Shown: positions 1 through 5,277, numbered from the stretch's first letter. The stretch is DNA of 5,277 bases from Cyanobacteria bacterium T3Sed10_344R1 (GCA_003566335.1 PXDR01000294.1:1-5277); one strand, 5' to 3'. Program-made: numbers and translations. The notes: generated by a model from the sequence alone, not told the origin.

Positions 1-1251
1 CTTACTTCCTGCTTCGGCATCCTGCCCTACCTGATGTACGCCAGCATCCTCGGCTGCCTGATCTTTGCTGGGGCCATTCTGCGGCGTGCCCCTCGGGCCA
101 TTGGTCAGCAGCTCCTGCACTCCGGTCTCGCCCTAGTCACCGTCCTCCTGTTGATCAGCAGCCTCCAAGCCGTTGACATCGGCGAAGCCGCCCTGCAGCT
201 CAGCCACTTTTTGCCCTACTTTTGGCTCTGGGCTGCTCTGGTGGTCTACCTTAGCCAACACCCCCAAGCCGACACCGTCCTGATCCGCTGGAGCTGGATT
301 TTAGTGCTGGGGGCAGCGCCGATCGGCGTCCTCGCTCTGGGGGAATACTGGCTCAGCCGCTCCCCCGACTACTCCCTACAGCAGCTGCTTGACCTCATCC
401 CCCCGCTTGACTGGCTCTACACCGGTGTCCCCGGATCTCGAAGAGCCTACGCCGTTTTCAATAATCCCAACACCCTAGCCAGCTACTGTGTGATGATTGT
501 GGGCCTCATCATTGGCCTGCTGGCCGTCACCGAAACTCAGCGACAACCCCAGTCCTCACCCCCAGGCGAACCACCCCGCCCCCGGCTCTCTCGCCCCATC
601 ACTGCCCGAATTTACCTGGGACTCTGCCTGCTGTCCGCCCTCACTGCGCTCTACTGTTCCGGCTCTCGCAACGGCTACCTCGCCGTTGCCATTCTGCTAC
701 TCCTCGGTCTGGTCGCCCTACGCCGCATTGCCTGGATTCGCTGGTGCGGTCTGTTGATCATTGGGGCCTTCACCGCCAGTATCCTCACCTTCGGCATTCG
801 AGGCCGCGCCCCCTCCTGGGATTGGTTCACGCGAGATGCCCGCATGGCTGCTTGGCAACTTGCCCTTCGCCGAACCCAGGAAAGTCCCTGGTGGGGCCAT
901 GGCCTCGGCAGCTACAACCTGCTCTATGACGGCAGCGTTCCAGGGCATAACTACATCGGCCATGCTCACAACCTCTGGCTTTCCCTCTCCGCTGAAACTG
1001 GCCTAATTACCACCCTGGCCCTGACCAGCGTCATCGGCGTCATGCTCTACCGCGCCGCCCGCGCCCTGTTGGCCAGCCCCCCCAGCCCCCTCCGCGCCAT
1101 TGCCCTCGGCTATGGCCTGTGCTTCCTGGCCGTCATGGTGCTGTCCATCTTCGATGTCACCTACTACGATGCCCGCCACAACATCCTGGCCTGGCTCTGC
1201 CTCGCCGCCCTCGGCACCCTGCCTACCCTGCTAATGGAGGAGAAAGGCTGA
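1..1251 (+). CDS. O-antigen ligase/polymerase family membrane protein (Wzy_C type), 5' end cut by window
   Basis: Polytopic inner-membrane protein that probably joins or polymerises lipid-linked glycans on the periplasmic side. The frame is open to base 1 and the first in-window ATG (base 34) sits inside a hydrophobic segment without a ribosome binding site, so the true start is probably upstream. Counting from that ATG, 405 residues are present, with many hydrophobic helices. Family-like motifs follow in order: FNNPN at 142-146, SGSRNG at 209-214, an arginine-bearing stretch leading to WWGHGLGSY at 286-294, then GHAHNLW at 309-315 in the large periplasmic loop, and DARHN at 379-383 before the last helix. 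A proline-rich hydrophilic loop lies at about 168-190. The next gene is a glycosyltransferase 47 bases downstream, which fits a surface-polysaccharide role. Whether it is a ligase (WaaL-like) or a polymerase (Wzy-like) cannot be told from sequence alone. The coding strand is strikingly C-rich. Confidence 0.87.
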   Translation, partial: LTSCFGILPYLMYASILGCLIFAGAILRRAPRAIGQQLLHSGLALVTVLLLISSLQAVDIGEAALQLSHFLPYFWLWAALVVYLSQHPQADTVLIRWSWILVLGAAPIGVLALGEYWLSRSPDYSLQQLLDLIPPLDWLYTGVPGSRRAYAVFNNPNTLASYCVMIVGLIIGLLAVTETQRQPQSSPPGEPPRPRLSRPITARIYLGLCLLSALTALYCSGSRNGYLAVAILLLLGLVALRRIAWIRWCGLLIIGAFTASILTFGIRGRAPSWDWFTRDARMAAWQLALRRTQESPWWGHGLGSYNLLYDGSVPGHNYIGHAHNLWLSLSAETGLITTLALTSVIGVMLYRAARALLASPPSPLRAIALGYGLCFLAVMVLSIFDVTYYDARHNILAWLCLAALGTLPTLLMEEKG

Positions 1252-1287
1252 CGCCGCCATCCCAGGCTAGGATCAAAGATGCCGTGT

Positions 1288-1291
1288 GGAG
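1288..1291 (+). promoter_or_regulatory. Ribosome binding site of the glycosyltransferase gene
   Basis: GGAG lies seven bases before the GTG at 1299. It decides the start: the longer frame beginning at 1119 would place about 60 non-conserved residues inside the preceding gene, and the other GTG (1284) has only AGG twelve bases upstream. Confidence 0.6.
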
Positions 1292-1298
1292 AACCGCC

Positions 1299-2249
1299 GT
1301 GTTCCTGAGTGTGATTACCCCGACCTATAACCGTCAGCCGATTCTCGAAAAGTGCTTGTCGGCCCTAGAAGCCCAGGACATTCCAGCGGATAGCCCGATC
1401 AGCGGCTACGAACTGCTGGTGGTTGATGATGGTTCAACTGATGGCACAGTGGACTGGCTAGAGCAGTCAACTCAGCGCTTTCCCCATGTGCGGCTGGTGC
1501 AGCAAGATCACCAGGGCATCACTTTCGCTCGCAACCTGGGTGTGGCGGAGGCAAAGGGCGATGTGGTGGTGTTTGTGGATAGTGATCTGATTGTCAATTC
1601 AGGGTTTCTGCAGGCCCACGGGGCGGCGCTTCAGGCGAGTCAGCAGGCTCAGGGCTGCGATCGCAGCTTTACCTATGGCCGCAACGTCAGCACCGCCAAC
1701 TTTGCCGATCCTACCAGCGAACCCTACAAGCTGACGGACTTCTCCGGCGCTTATTTTGAAACCAACAACGTGGCGATTCCCCGCCACTGGATTATTGAGG
1801 CGGGCTGGTTTGACACCCAGTTCAACCAATACGGTTGGGAAGATTTAGAGCTGGGTATGCGGCTGAAAAAGCTGGGCCTAACCCTAGTCAAATGCCCAGA
1901 GGCAGTGGGCTATCACTATCACCCGCCCTTTTCCCTGGCAGAAATGCCAGACTTAATTGACAAAGAAATTCAGCGGGCCCGGATGGGGGCAGTCTTCTAC
2001 CGCAAGCATCCCACCCTAGAGGTGCGGATGATGATTCAAATGACCTGGCTGCACCGGATTCTTTGGGGGGTGCTGTCTGTCGGCGGACTGCTGAACGAGC
2101 GCACCCTGGCCCCGTTATTGCAGTGGTTAATCCGCCGAGGGCAGCCTCAGGTCTCTCAAGAACTGTCCCGGATTTTCTTAAACTGGTACAACGTCAAAGC
2201 CGTATATGCCGCCTATGACGAACTACAGCGTTCTAAGGCCCTTAGTTAA
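1299..2249 (+). CDS. Glycosyltransferase family 2 (GT-A fold)
   Basis: Predicted inverting glycosyltransferase that moves a sugar from a nucleotide-sugar donor to a glycan or lipid acceptor at the cytoplasmic face. With the GTG start the protein has 316 residues and opens directly with the first beta strand, VITPTYNR at 5-12. VVDDGSTDG at 41-49 binds the nucleotide. FVDSD at 92-96 carries the DxD metal-binding motif. TNNVAI at 155-160 and GWED at 179-182 form the acceptor region with the likely catalytic base, followed by an LELGMRLKK helix. The C-terminal third (about 210-316) is helical, with a short hydrophobic stretch (LHRILWGVLSVGGLL) that may touch the membrane. It follows the O-antigen ligase-like gene by 47 bases and precedes the DUF2358 gene by only five, so it is probably mid-operon. 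The sugar and acceptor cannot be deduced. All key residues are present and I see no frameshift. Confidence 0.93.
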   Translation: MFLSVITPTYNRQPILEKCLSALEAQDIPADSPISGYELLVVDDGSTDGTVDWLEQSTQRFPHVRLVQQDHQGITFARNLGVAEAKGDVVVFVDSDLIVNSGFLQAHGAALQASQQAQGCDRSFTYGRNVSTANFADPTSEPYKLTDFSGAYFETNNVAIPRHWIIEAGWFDTQFNQYGWEDLELGMRLKKLGLTLVKCPEAVGYHYHPPFSLAEMPDLIDKEIQRARMGAVFYRKHPTLEVRMMIQMTWLHRILWGVLSVGGLLNERTLAPLLQWLIRRGQPQVSQELSRIFLNWYNVKAVYAAYDELQRSKALS

Positions 2250-2254
2250 CCACC

Positions 2255-2629
2255 GTGGAAAACATTCTGGAGCGAATTCGAGAAGACTACCAGCGGTTTC
2301 CGGCAGATCAAAGCTACGACCTCTACGCTGAAGACGTGTACTTCAAGGATCCACTGAATCAGTTTTCGGGGGTGGCCCGCTACCAGAAAATGATTGGCTT
2401 CATCCAGCGCTGGTTCATTCAGCCTCAGCTCACCCTGCACAAGATTGAGCAGGTGGAGGATCAAATCACCACAGAATGGACGCTCGCTTGGACAGCCCCC
2501 TTGCCCTGGAAACCTCGGGTTGAGATCACTGGCTGGAGCGAGTTAGGGCTAAATTCGGCGGGTAAAATTACGTCCCATGTGGACTATTGGCACTGCTCTC
2601 GTCTAGATGTGGTGAAGCAGTTGTTTTAG
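2255..2629 (+). CDS. DUF2358 protein (NTF2-like fold), function unknown
   Basis: A 124-residue soluble protein without signal peptide or membrane helix. I recognise it as the DUF2358 family of cyanobacteria and plant plastids from the pattern EDYQRFP (10-16), YAEDVYFKDPLNQF (24-37), RYQKMIGF, TPLPWKP-like TAPLPWKP, GWSELGLN and HVDYWHCSRLDVVKQ near the end. The family is predicted to have the cone-shaped NTF2-like fold, a fold often used to hold small ligands, but its biochemical role is unknown. The length is complete for the family. The GTG start follows the glycosyltransferase stop by five bases with no good Shine-Dalgarno (TAAGG lies 16 bases away), so translation may be coupled to the upstream gene. 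No other in-frame start gives the conserved N-terminus. A link to glycan assembly is suggested only by position. Confidence 0.87.
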   Translation: MENILERIREDYQRFPADQSYDLYAEDVYFKDPLNQFSGVARYQKMIGFIQRWFIQPQLTLHKIEQVEDQITTEWTLAWTAPLPWKPRVEITGWSELGLNSAGKITSHVDYWHCSRLDVVKQLF

Positions 2630-2658
2630 CAAATTTCTATTTCTAAAGGCCGTCCTGG

Positions 2659-2685
2659 CGTGGGTTGAATACGTCGAAACCCACG
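2659..2685 (+). other. Strong stem-loop between DUF2358 and LapA-domain genes
   Basis: CGTGGGTT at 2659-2666 pairs perfectly with AACCCACG at 2678-2685, an 8-bp stem with an 11-base loop. No T-run follows, so it is not a classical intrinsic terminator. It may mark the end of the upstream operon, an RNA processing point, or a regulatory element ahead of the next gene. A TTG at 2665 lies inside the stem, which argues against its use as a start codon. Confidence 0.5.
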
Positions 2686-2713
2686 GGGCAAGATACGTGC
2701 TTAACGTTCATGC

Positions 2714-2716
2714 AGG
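2714..2716 (+). promoter_or_regulatory. Weak ribosome binding site for the LapA-domain gene
   Basis: AGG lies eight bases before the ATG at 2725. The other in-frame starts (TTG 2665, ATG 2710) have no comparable site, so this weakly favours 2725. Confidence 0.35.
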
Positions 2717-2724
2717 CTCGCTAT

Positions 2725-2931
2725 ATGTCGCGTTTTTTGGTTACTCCCTTACTGGCCCTGTGGATCATTGCGATCGCACTGCTATCCGTCCAAAACGCCA
2801 CCCCCGTCTCTCTGCAATTTCTGGGGCTGCGATCGGTGCAAATGCCCCTAGGGGTGGCGATTAGCTTCTGCGCTGCTGTCGGAGTGCTAGGTACCGCCTT
2901 GCTCTTACGCCTGAACAAAGTCCTACGCTAA
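2725..2931 (+). CDS. Small LapA-domain (DUF1049) membrane protein
   Basis: A 68-residue protein with two membrane helices. The first spans about residues 4-20. The hallmark SVQNATPVSLQFLG (21-34) follows as the short extracytoplasmic segment, and the second helix spans about 41-61, ending in a basic tail (RLNKVLR). This layout matches the LapA N-terminal domain. In proteobacteria LapA works with LapB in lipopolysaccharide assembly, but cyanobacterial members are short, lack the cytoplasmic extension and have no established role. Start choice: ATG 2725 gives a protein beginning with the helix, as usual for the family. ATG 2710 would add five residues, and TTG 2665 would add 20 non-conserved ones. 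It lies 95 bases after the DUF2358 gene and converges on the Pmp3-type gene. A HIP1 site is embedded at 2770-2777. Confidence 0.85.
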   Translation: MSRFLVTPLLALWIIAIALLSVQNATPVSLQFLGLRSVQMPLGVAISFCAAVGVLGTALLLRLNKVLR

Positions 2932-3006
2932 ACCGTTAACCAATCCCCAGTCGGGTGAATTGCGGCGGAACCCCAACACACCGCCAGAGCTTTCGTAGGT
3001 CACAGC

Positions 3007-3168
3007 CTAGGGACGGCGGGCAATCACCCAAATCGCGTGGATGATGCCGGGAAAGTAGCCCAGCAGCGTTAGCAAAATGTTGATCCAGAAATCAATGCCA
3101 ATACCGACCTGTAGGAAGACACCAAGGGGGGGCAGAATAATCGCGCAAATTACCCGAATTAAGTCCAT
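3007..3168 (-). CDS. Pmp3/YqaE (UPF0057) family small membrane protein
   Basis: A complete 53-residue gene, easily missed because of its size. The protein begins MDLIRVICAI, continues with the family signature LPPLGVFLQVG (12-22), then FWINILLTLLGYFPGIIHA (27-45), and ends in RRP. It has two membrane helices, at about 4-20 and 28-50, as in yeast Pmp3 and E. coli YqaE. Family members are tied to membrane potential and to salt, cold or general stress responses, but the molecular action is unclear. AGAGG at 3175-3179 (minus strand) sits six bases before the ATG, an excellent ribosome binding site. The gene is convergent with the LapA-domain gene, with 75 bases between stop codons. Its upstream region carries three consecutive hairpins that could control expression. 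Confidence 0.93.
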   Translation of the reverse strand: MDLIRVICAIILPPLGVFLQVGIGIDFWINILLTLLGYFPGIIHAIWVIARRP

Positions 3169-3204
3169 AAAAAGCCTCTATTGCTGAATTGCCCCTCAAT
3201 TGTC

Positions 3205-3263
3205 GGCAAGTGAAGTGGGACTTGCCCCTATCGAAGGATAGATTGAGCTCTATAGCGATAGAG
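3205..3263 (-). other. Three consecutive stem-loops upstream of the Pmp3/YqaE gene
   Basis: Read on the plus strand, GGCAAGT (3205-3211) pairs with ACTTGCC (3220-3226), CTATC (3228-3232) with GATAG (3237-3241), and CTCTAT (3248-3253) with ATAGAG (3258-3263). All three stems are perfect and nearly adjacent. CTATCG at 3228-3233 can instead pair with CGATAG at 3256-3261, which would break the second and third hairpins, so two exclusive folds exist. The array fills most of the gap between the DUF4058 stop and the Pmp3-type start. The hairpin at 3248-3263 could help end DUF4058 transcription, but no U-tract follows. I do not recognise a known riboswitch. Confidence 0.45.
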
Positions 3264-3275
3264 TGATTCCTCGGG

Positions 3276-4079
3276 CTAGCTTAGGTTTTGTGGCCCCAGC
3301 AGTTGCCGCAACAGGTCTTGGTCAGCGGCAGTCAGGGCTGGTGGGGGCGGGGGTTGACTGTAATCAATCCGAGCCTGGTAGCGACCTCGGTCATACACCC
3401 CAGCAAAGATGTCCTGTAACCCCAGGACAATCGGCTCATCTCCCAACTTCAGCGGCACCGGGATATCTGGCAGGGGATCTCGCCAAGAGAACCCGTAGAG
3501 ATCGGCGCTAGGTCGCTGTTCACTGTGGCTAACCAAAATTCGATAGTCAGAGGACTGCACCGTTCCCACTAACGGCATCGGCTTGCCGACGCGCAGCAGA
3601 TCTAGCTCAATCAAGTGAGTCTGGCTATTAATTACCTGATAGCGCTTGGTTTCATACGCCAATCGTCCGCTCCCAGACCGCTTATTTTTAGGCGATAGGA
3701 CTTCAAGAGCGGTAATCACTGCCCCCGTCGCCCCATCTCGAATTTCTAAATAGCGTTCCGTGACTTCTTCAAGTATGGGCAACGTCACTGGCTGGGGACG
3801 AACCTGAGTGGCGAGGCGACCGCTGCTTGGAGCCGCGTCTTCCAGTGGTGGCGTTGGTACCGGGTTAGCGGCGACCACCACATCGGGGATGCCAATTAGC
3901 AGTTCACCCTCGCCATCGTCGTCACTGATGTAGCTTCGGGTCTCAACTTCAACGTAGTATCCCGGCTGCAGCACCGCTTCAATAGCGTCAGCCAAGGCCA
4001 CAATCAGCCGACTGTGGAAAGACGACCAAAACGCAGGTTGTTCAAGGTAGGGATTCATCCCCGGCAAGGGAACAGCCAT
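3276..4079 (-). CDS. DUF4058 family protein, function unknown
   Basis: A 267-residue soluble protein of the DUF4058 family, which is common in cyanobacteria, often in several copies, and has no established function. The N-terminus PFPGMNPYLE-like (VPLPGMNPYLEQP, 3-15) and the block HSRLIVALAD (22-31) are family hallmarks. Further conserved points are IGIPDVVVA (62-70), ALEVLSPKNKRSGSGR (124-139), K145, and HLIELDLLR (155-163). The PD / E-V-x-S-P / K / hydrophobic-E-x-D order resembles the PD-(D/E)XK-like Uma2 family, so a nuclease-like fold is possible (inference). A proline run occurs at about 243-247. I chose the ATG at 4079 because AGGTG lies six bases upstream and the protein then starts like its relatives. 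A GTG three codons earlier is the alternative. The gene is downstream of tRNA-Ser and may have its own promoter just beyond the tRNA. Confidence 0.88.
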   Translation of the reverse strand: MAVPLPGMNPYLEQPAFWSSFHSRLIVALADAIEAVLQPGYYVEVETRSYISDDDGEGELLIGIPDVVVAANPVPTPPLEDAAPSSGRLATQVRPQPVTLPILEEVTERYLEIRDGATGAVITALEVLSPKNKRSGSGRLAYETKRYQVINSQTHLIELDLLRVGKPMPLVGTVQSSDYRILVSHSEQRPSADLYGFSWRDPLPDIPVPLKLGDEPIVLGLQDIFAGVYDRGRYQARIDYSQPPPPPALTAADQDLLRQLLGPQNLS

Positions 4080-4085
4080 GGGGAA

Positions 4086-4090
4086 CACCT
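4086..4090 (-). promoter_or_regulatory. Ribosome binding site of the DUF4058 gene
   Basis: AGGTG on the minus strand ends six bases before the ATG at 4079. It overlaps the alternative GTG start (4086-4088), which itself has no Shine-Dalgarno, so it favours the shorter protein. Confidence 0.5.
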
Positions 4091-4121
4091 AGGGCATCAA
4101 TGCGGGACAATCAACGCAGAG

Positions 4122-4148
4122 CTTCAAGCATCTGGGTTTCTTCAAGCA
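4122..4148 (-). repeat. Spaced direct repeat in the DUF4058 leader
   Basis: CTTCAAGCA occurs at 4122-4130 and again at 4140-4148, giving an 18-base period with nine bases between copies. The first copy sits in GCTTCAAGC (4121-4129), which is palindromic around its centre. The second touches the putative -10 box. The placement suggests an operator, but no known regulator site is recognised. Confidence 0.4.
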
Positions 4149-4174
4149 GTATAAAATTCAGTCAAAAAACTCAA
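4148..4174 (-). promoter_or_regulatory. Candidate promoter of the DUF4058 gene
   Basis: On the minus strand TATACT (4148-4153) is a good -10 match. TTGAGT (4169-4174), directly after the tRNA 3' end, could serve as -35, but the 15-base spacer is short. Transcription would start near 4141 and leave a leader of about 60 bases. The alternative is readthrough from the tRNA. A run of six T at 4164-4169 (minus strand) may instead help end tRNA transcription. Confidence 0.3.
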
Positions 4175-4261
4175 CGGAGAGGGAGGGATTCGAACCCTCG
4201 TTAGGTTTGACCCTAAAACAGATTTCGAGTCTGCCGCATTCAACCGCTCTGCCACCTCTCC
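4175..4261 (-). tRNA. tRNA-Ser, anticodon CGA
   Basis: An 87-base class II tRNA, read on the minus strand. The acceptor GGAGAGG (4255-4261) pairs with CCTCTCC (4176-4182), with G73 at 4175. The D arm is a GCA/TGC stem. The anticodon arm is GCAGA-CTCGAAA-TCTGT, which puts U before CGA and so reads the serine codon UCG. The long variable arm has a TTAGG/CCTAA stem, typical of serine. The T arm is GAGGG-TTCGAAT-CCCTC. CCA is not encoded: TTG follows G73, so CCA must be added after transcription. It lies 80 bases downstream of comEC on the same strand and appears to have its own promoter. The extra CGA tRNA would supplement a UGA isoacceptor elsewhere in the genome. A 63-codon frame across it is spurious. 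Confidence 0.96.
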
Positions 4262-4281
4262 AGGGGCGTTGGTCAGCTTTT

Positions 4282-4309
4282 ATCTTATACCCAATCTGCT
4301 CTACCTCAA
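4282..4309 (-). promoter_or_regulatory. Likely promoter of tRNA-Ser
   Basis: Minus-strand TTGAGG (4304-4309) and TAAGAT (4282-4287) are separated by 16 bases, each matching four of six sigma-70 consensus positions. An overlapping alternative -10 is TATAAG (4284-4289). The -10 lies 20 bases before the mature tRNA 5' end, which leaves a leader of about 13 bases for RNase P removal. Confidence 0.5.
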
Positions 4310-4341
4310 CTGCCCACCCTCTCACCACCTTGCCCCACCCC

Positions 4342-5277
4342 TTAATCAATCAACCCGCGCCGGTTAGGAACTCCTGCCGGATTAGCCAACCCCCAAAAAC
4401 CAGTTTCCGGTCGCCAGTGAATTGCCCCGTCTTCGGCTGTCCAGTACAGCTCAATCTGGCGCGATCGCATCAAATCCGCCGTCTCCCCATCTAACGTGCG
4501 ACTCGATGCGATCGCAACCCTCGGCTGCACGGCCTCTAGAACTTCCTCAACCAACGCCTCCCCATTCCACCAGAGCACATCACTTTGGAACTGCTCAGAC
4601 TGGGCCAGTACCTGCTGTAGCACCGCCGTCGGCTCCGGCAACCACAGCCAAGCCTGCTCCGCCAGCGTAAAGCGCAACAGCGGCGTCTCACCGCCCAAGG
4701 ACTGCACCACCGTGGGGCCAAGGGTCATGCTTTGGCCCAGGGGCAGCGGATCTGCCGCCGCCGCCCCCTGCACCGTCAACACCGGCACTTGGGCCGTCAC
4801 CAAGGGCCAGCCGGTCGCCCGAGGTAACGGCGGAGCCACCCCCCAGTCAATTCGGTTAATCCCAGCCTGGCGCAAATGGGGCAGCAGGGTGTAAAACGCC
4901 GTATCGTTATCACCACTGTTGAACAAAAGAGTCTGGCCCTGGTGCCTCGCCACCAGCACCGGATCGAACCCAGCGGCCAGGACGGTGATCTGGGTGGTTT
5001 GGGCCGCTTGGTAGGCAGGCACCAGCACCACTAATCCAGCTGCAATCAACGCCGTCGGCCAGACGATCGGCAGTGCGATCAACCGTCGCCCCAGGGTCGC
5101 CAGAGCCAGCAAGCTATAGAGCACCCCCACCTGCAGCACCGAAATTTCGCCCAAGGCCAGGGTGCTAGCGGGTTGGCGATTACTGAAATCCACCAAGGCC
5201 ATCAGCAGGTGCAGCGGCAGGCCCAGCCCCCAGGCGATCGCACTCCCCACTGGCGACCATACCAGCCCTGCCAAGCC
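4342..5277 (-). CDS. comEC: ComEC/Rec2 DNA-uptake channel protein, C-terminal part (5' end outside window)
   Basis: ComEC forms the inner-membrane channel that passes single-stranded DNA into the cell during natural transformation. About 310 residues are visible, and the frame is open at the right edge. Counting from the TTG at 5274, membrane helices lie at about 9-29, 43-61 and 65-86, the end of the competence domain. From 96 the C-terminal domain begins with ITVLAAG, the first strand of a metallo-beta-lactamase-like fold, followed by LLFNSGD (116-122) where LIDTG is usual, and LLPHLRQAGINRIDW (130-144). The expected HxHxDH after this point is absent, and the usual HHGS position reads LWWNGE (234-239). 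The domain is therefore probably not a nuclease. Identity as ComEC rests on the helix-plus-domain layout and these matching strands. The tRNA-Ser lies 80 bases downstream. Confidence 0.82.
   Translation of the reverse strand, partial: GLAGLVWSPVGSAIAWGLGLPLHLLMALVDFSNRQPASTLALGEISVLQVGVLYSLLALATLGRRLIALPIVWPTALIAAGLVVLVPAYQAAQTTQITVLAAGFDPVLVARHQGQTLLFNSGDNDTAFYTLLPHLRQAGINRIDWGVAPPLPRATGWPLVTAQVPVLTVQGAAAADPLPLGQSMTLGPTVVQSLGGETPLLRFTLAEQAWLWLPEPTAVLQQVLAQSEQFQSDVLWWNGEALVEEVLEAVQPRVAIASSRTLDGETADLMRSRQIELYWTAEDGAIHWRPETGFWGLANPAGVPNRRGLID

Larger units (their letters stand above)
1657..5241. repeat. Dispersed HIP1 octamers (GCGATCGC), five copies
   Basis: Exact copies sit at 1657-1664 (glycosyltransferase), 2770-2777 (LapA-domain gene), 4461-4468, 4508-4515 and 5234-5241 (all in comEC). 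By base composition alone well under one would be expected in this length. HIP1 is a known cyanobacterial genome-wide repeat, and here it supports the assignment to that phylum. All five lie within coding sequence. Confidence 0.9.

Noticed and set aside
718..969. Minus-strand and alternative plus-strand open frames inside the ligase-like gene
   Set aside because: They are shadows of a GC-rich gene. Their translations have no motif, and the conserved motifs are all in the main frame.
1119..1298. Upstream extension of the glycosyltransferase frame to an ATG at 1119
   Set aside because: It overlaps the 3' end of the ligase-like gene in another frame, and its residues (rich in P, R, H) look non-coding. 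The GTG at 1299 has a good ribosome binding site and begins at the conserved first strand.
1599..2464. Minus-strand open frames opposite the glycosyltransferase and DUF2358 genes
   Set aside because: They lie antisense to strongly conserved proteins, with no ribosome binding sites or recognisable domains.
2665..2724. TTG start at 2665 for the LapA-domain gene
   Set aside because: It lies inside a perfect hairpin stem, has no ribosome binding site, and adds 20 residues unlike the family.
2964..2985. GGCGG/CCGCC inverted repeat between the LapA-domain and Pmp3-type genes as a two-way terminator
   Set aside because: It has only a five-base stem with a 12-base loop and no T-run on either side, so it is too weak to call.
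4175..4261. tRNA-Ser as an integration site of a mobile element
   Set aside because: No duplicated tRNA 3' end, integrase or foreign cargo is visible nearby in the window.
4158..4349. A 63-codon minus-strand frame across the tRNA
   Set aside because: It is an accidental open frame through a well-formed tRNA-Ser.
4422..4894. Plus-strand open frames opposite comEC
   Set aside because: They are low-complexity frames rich in S, P and A, antisense to a recognisable conserved protein and with no family resemblance.
1..5277. CRISPR array, insertion sequence, toxin-antitoxin or defence cassette
   Set aside because: No regularly spaced repeats, transposase, terminal inverted repeats or defence-type gene pair were found. 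The gene content is typical of the cyanobacterial chromosome.

Overview
The window looks like ordinary chromosomal DNA from a cyanobacterium. The evidence is five exact copies of the HIP1 octamer GCGATCGC in 5.3 kb, plus several protein families common in cyanobacteria: DUF2358, DUF4058, a short LapA-domain protein, and a ComEC with a decayed C-terminal domain. The GC-rich composition and the protein style suggest a Leptolyngbya-like filamentous form or a relative, but that is only a guess. There is no insertion sequence, integrase, CRISPR array or phage gene.

Left part (1-2931, plus strand): the 3' portion of an O-antigen ligase/polymerase-type membrane protein is followed after 47 bases by a family 2 glycosyltransferase. 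Five bases later comes a DUF2358 protein with an NTF2-like fold, and after 95 bases containing a strong stem-loop, a 68-residue LapA-domain membrane protein. The first three genes look like one transcription unit. The first two would add and polymerise or ligate sugars for a surface glycan. The DUF2358 protein is an unexplained companion.

Middle part (3007-4079, minus strand): a 53-residue Pmp3/YqaE membrane protein faces the LapA-domain gene. Its upstream region holds three hairpins in a row. Behind it is a DUF4058 gene whose conserved residues recall the PD-(D/E)XK nuclease-like Uma2 family.

Right part (4175-5277, minus strand): a tRNA-Ser(CGA) with its own likely promoter, and upstream of it the 3' part of comEC, the DNA-uptake channel gene, which runs off the right edge. 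The C-terminal metallo-beta-lactamase-like domain of this ComEC has lost its recognisable metal-binding motifs.

I see no clearly new multi-gene system. The best leads are the inactive-looking ComEC domain, the possible nuclease fold of DUF4058, the alternative hairpins ahead of the Pmp3 gene, and a spaced direct repeat at the DUF4058 promoter.
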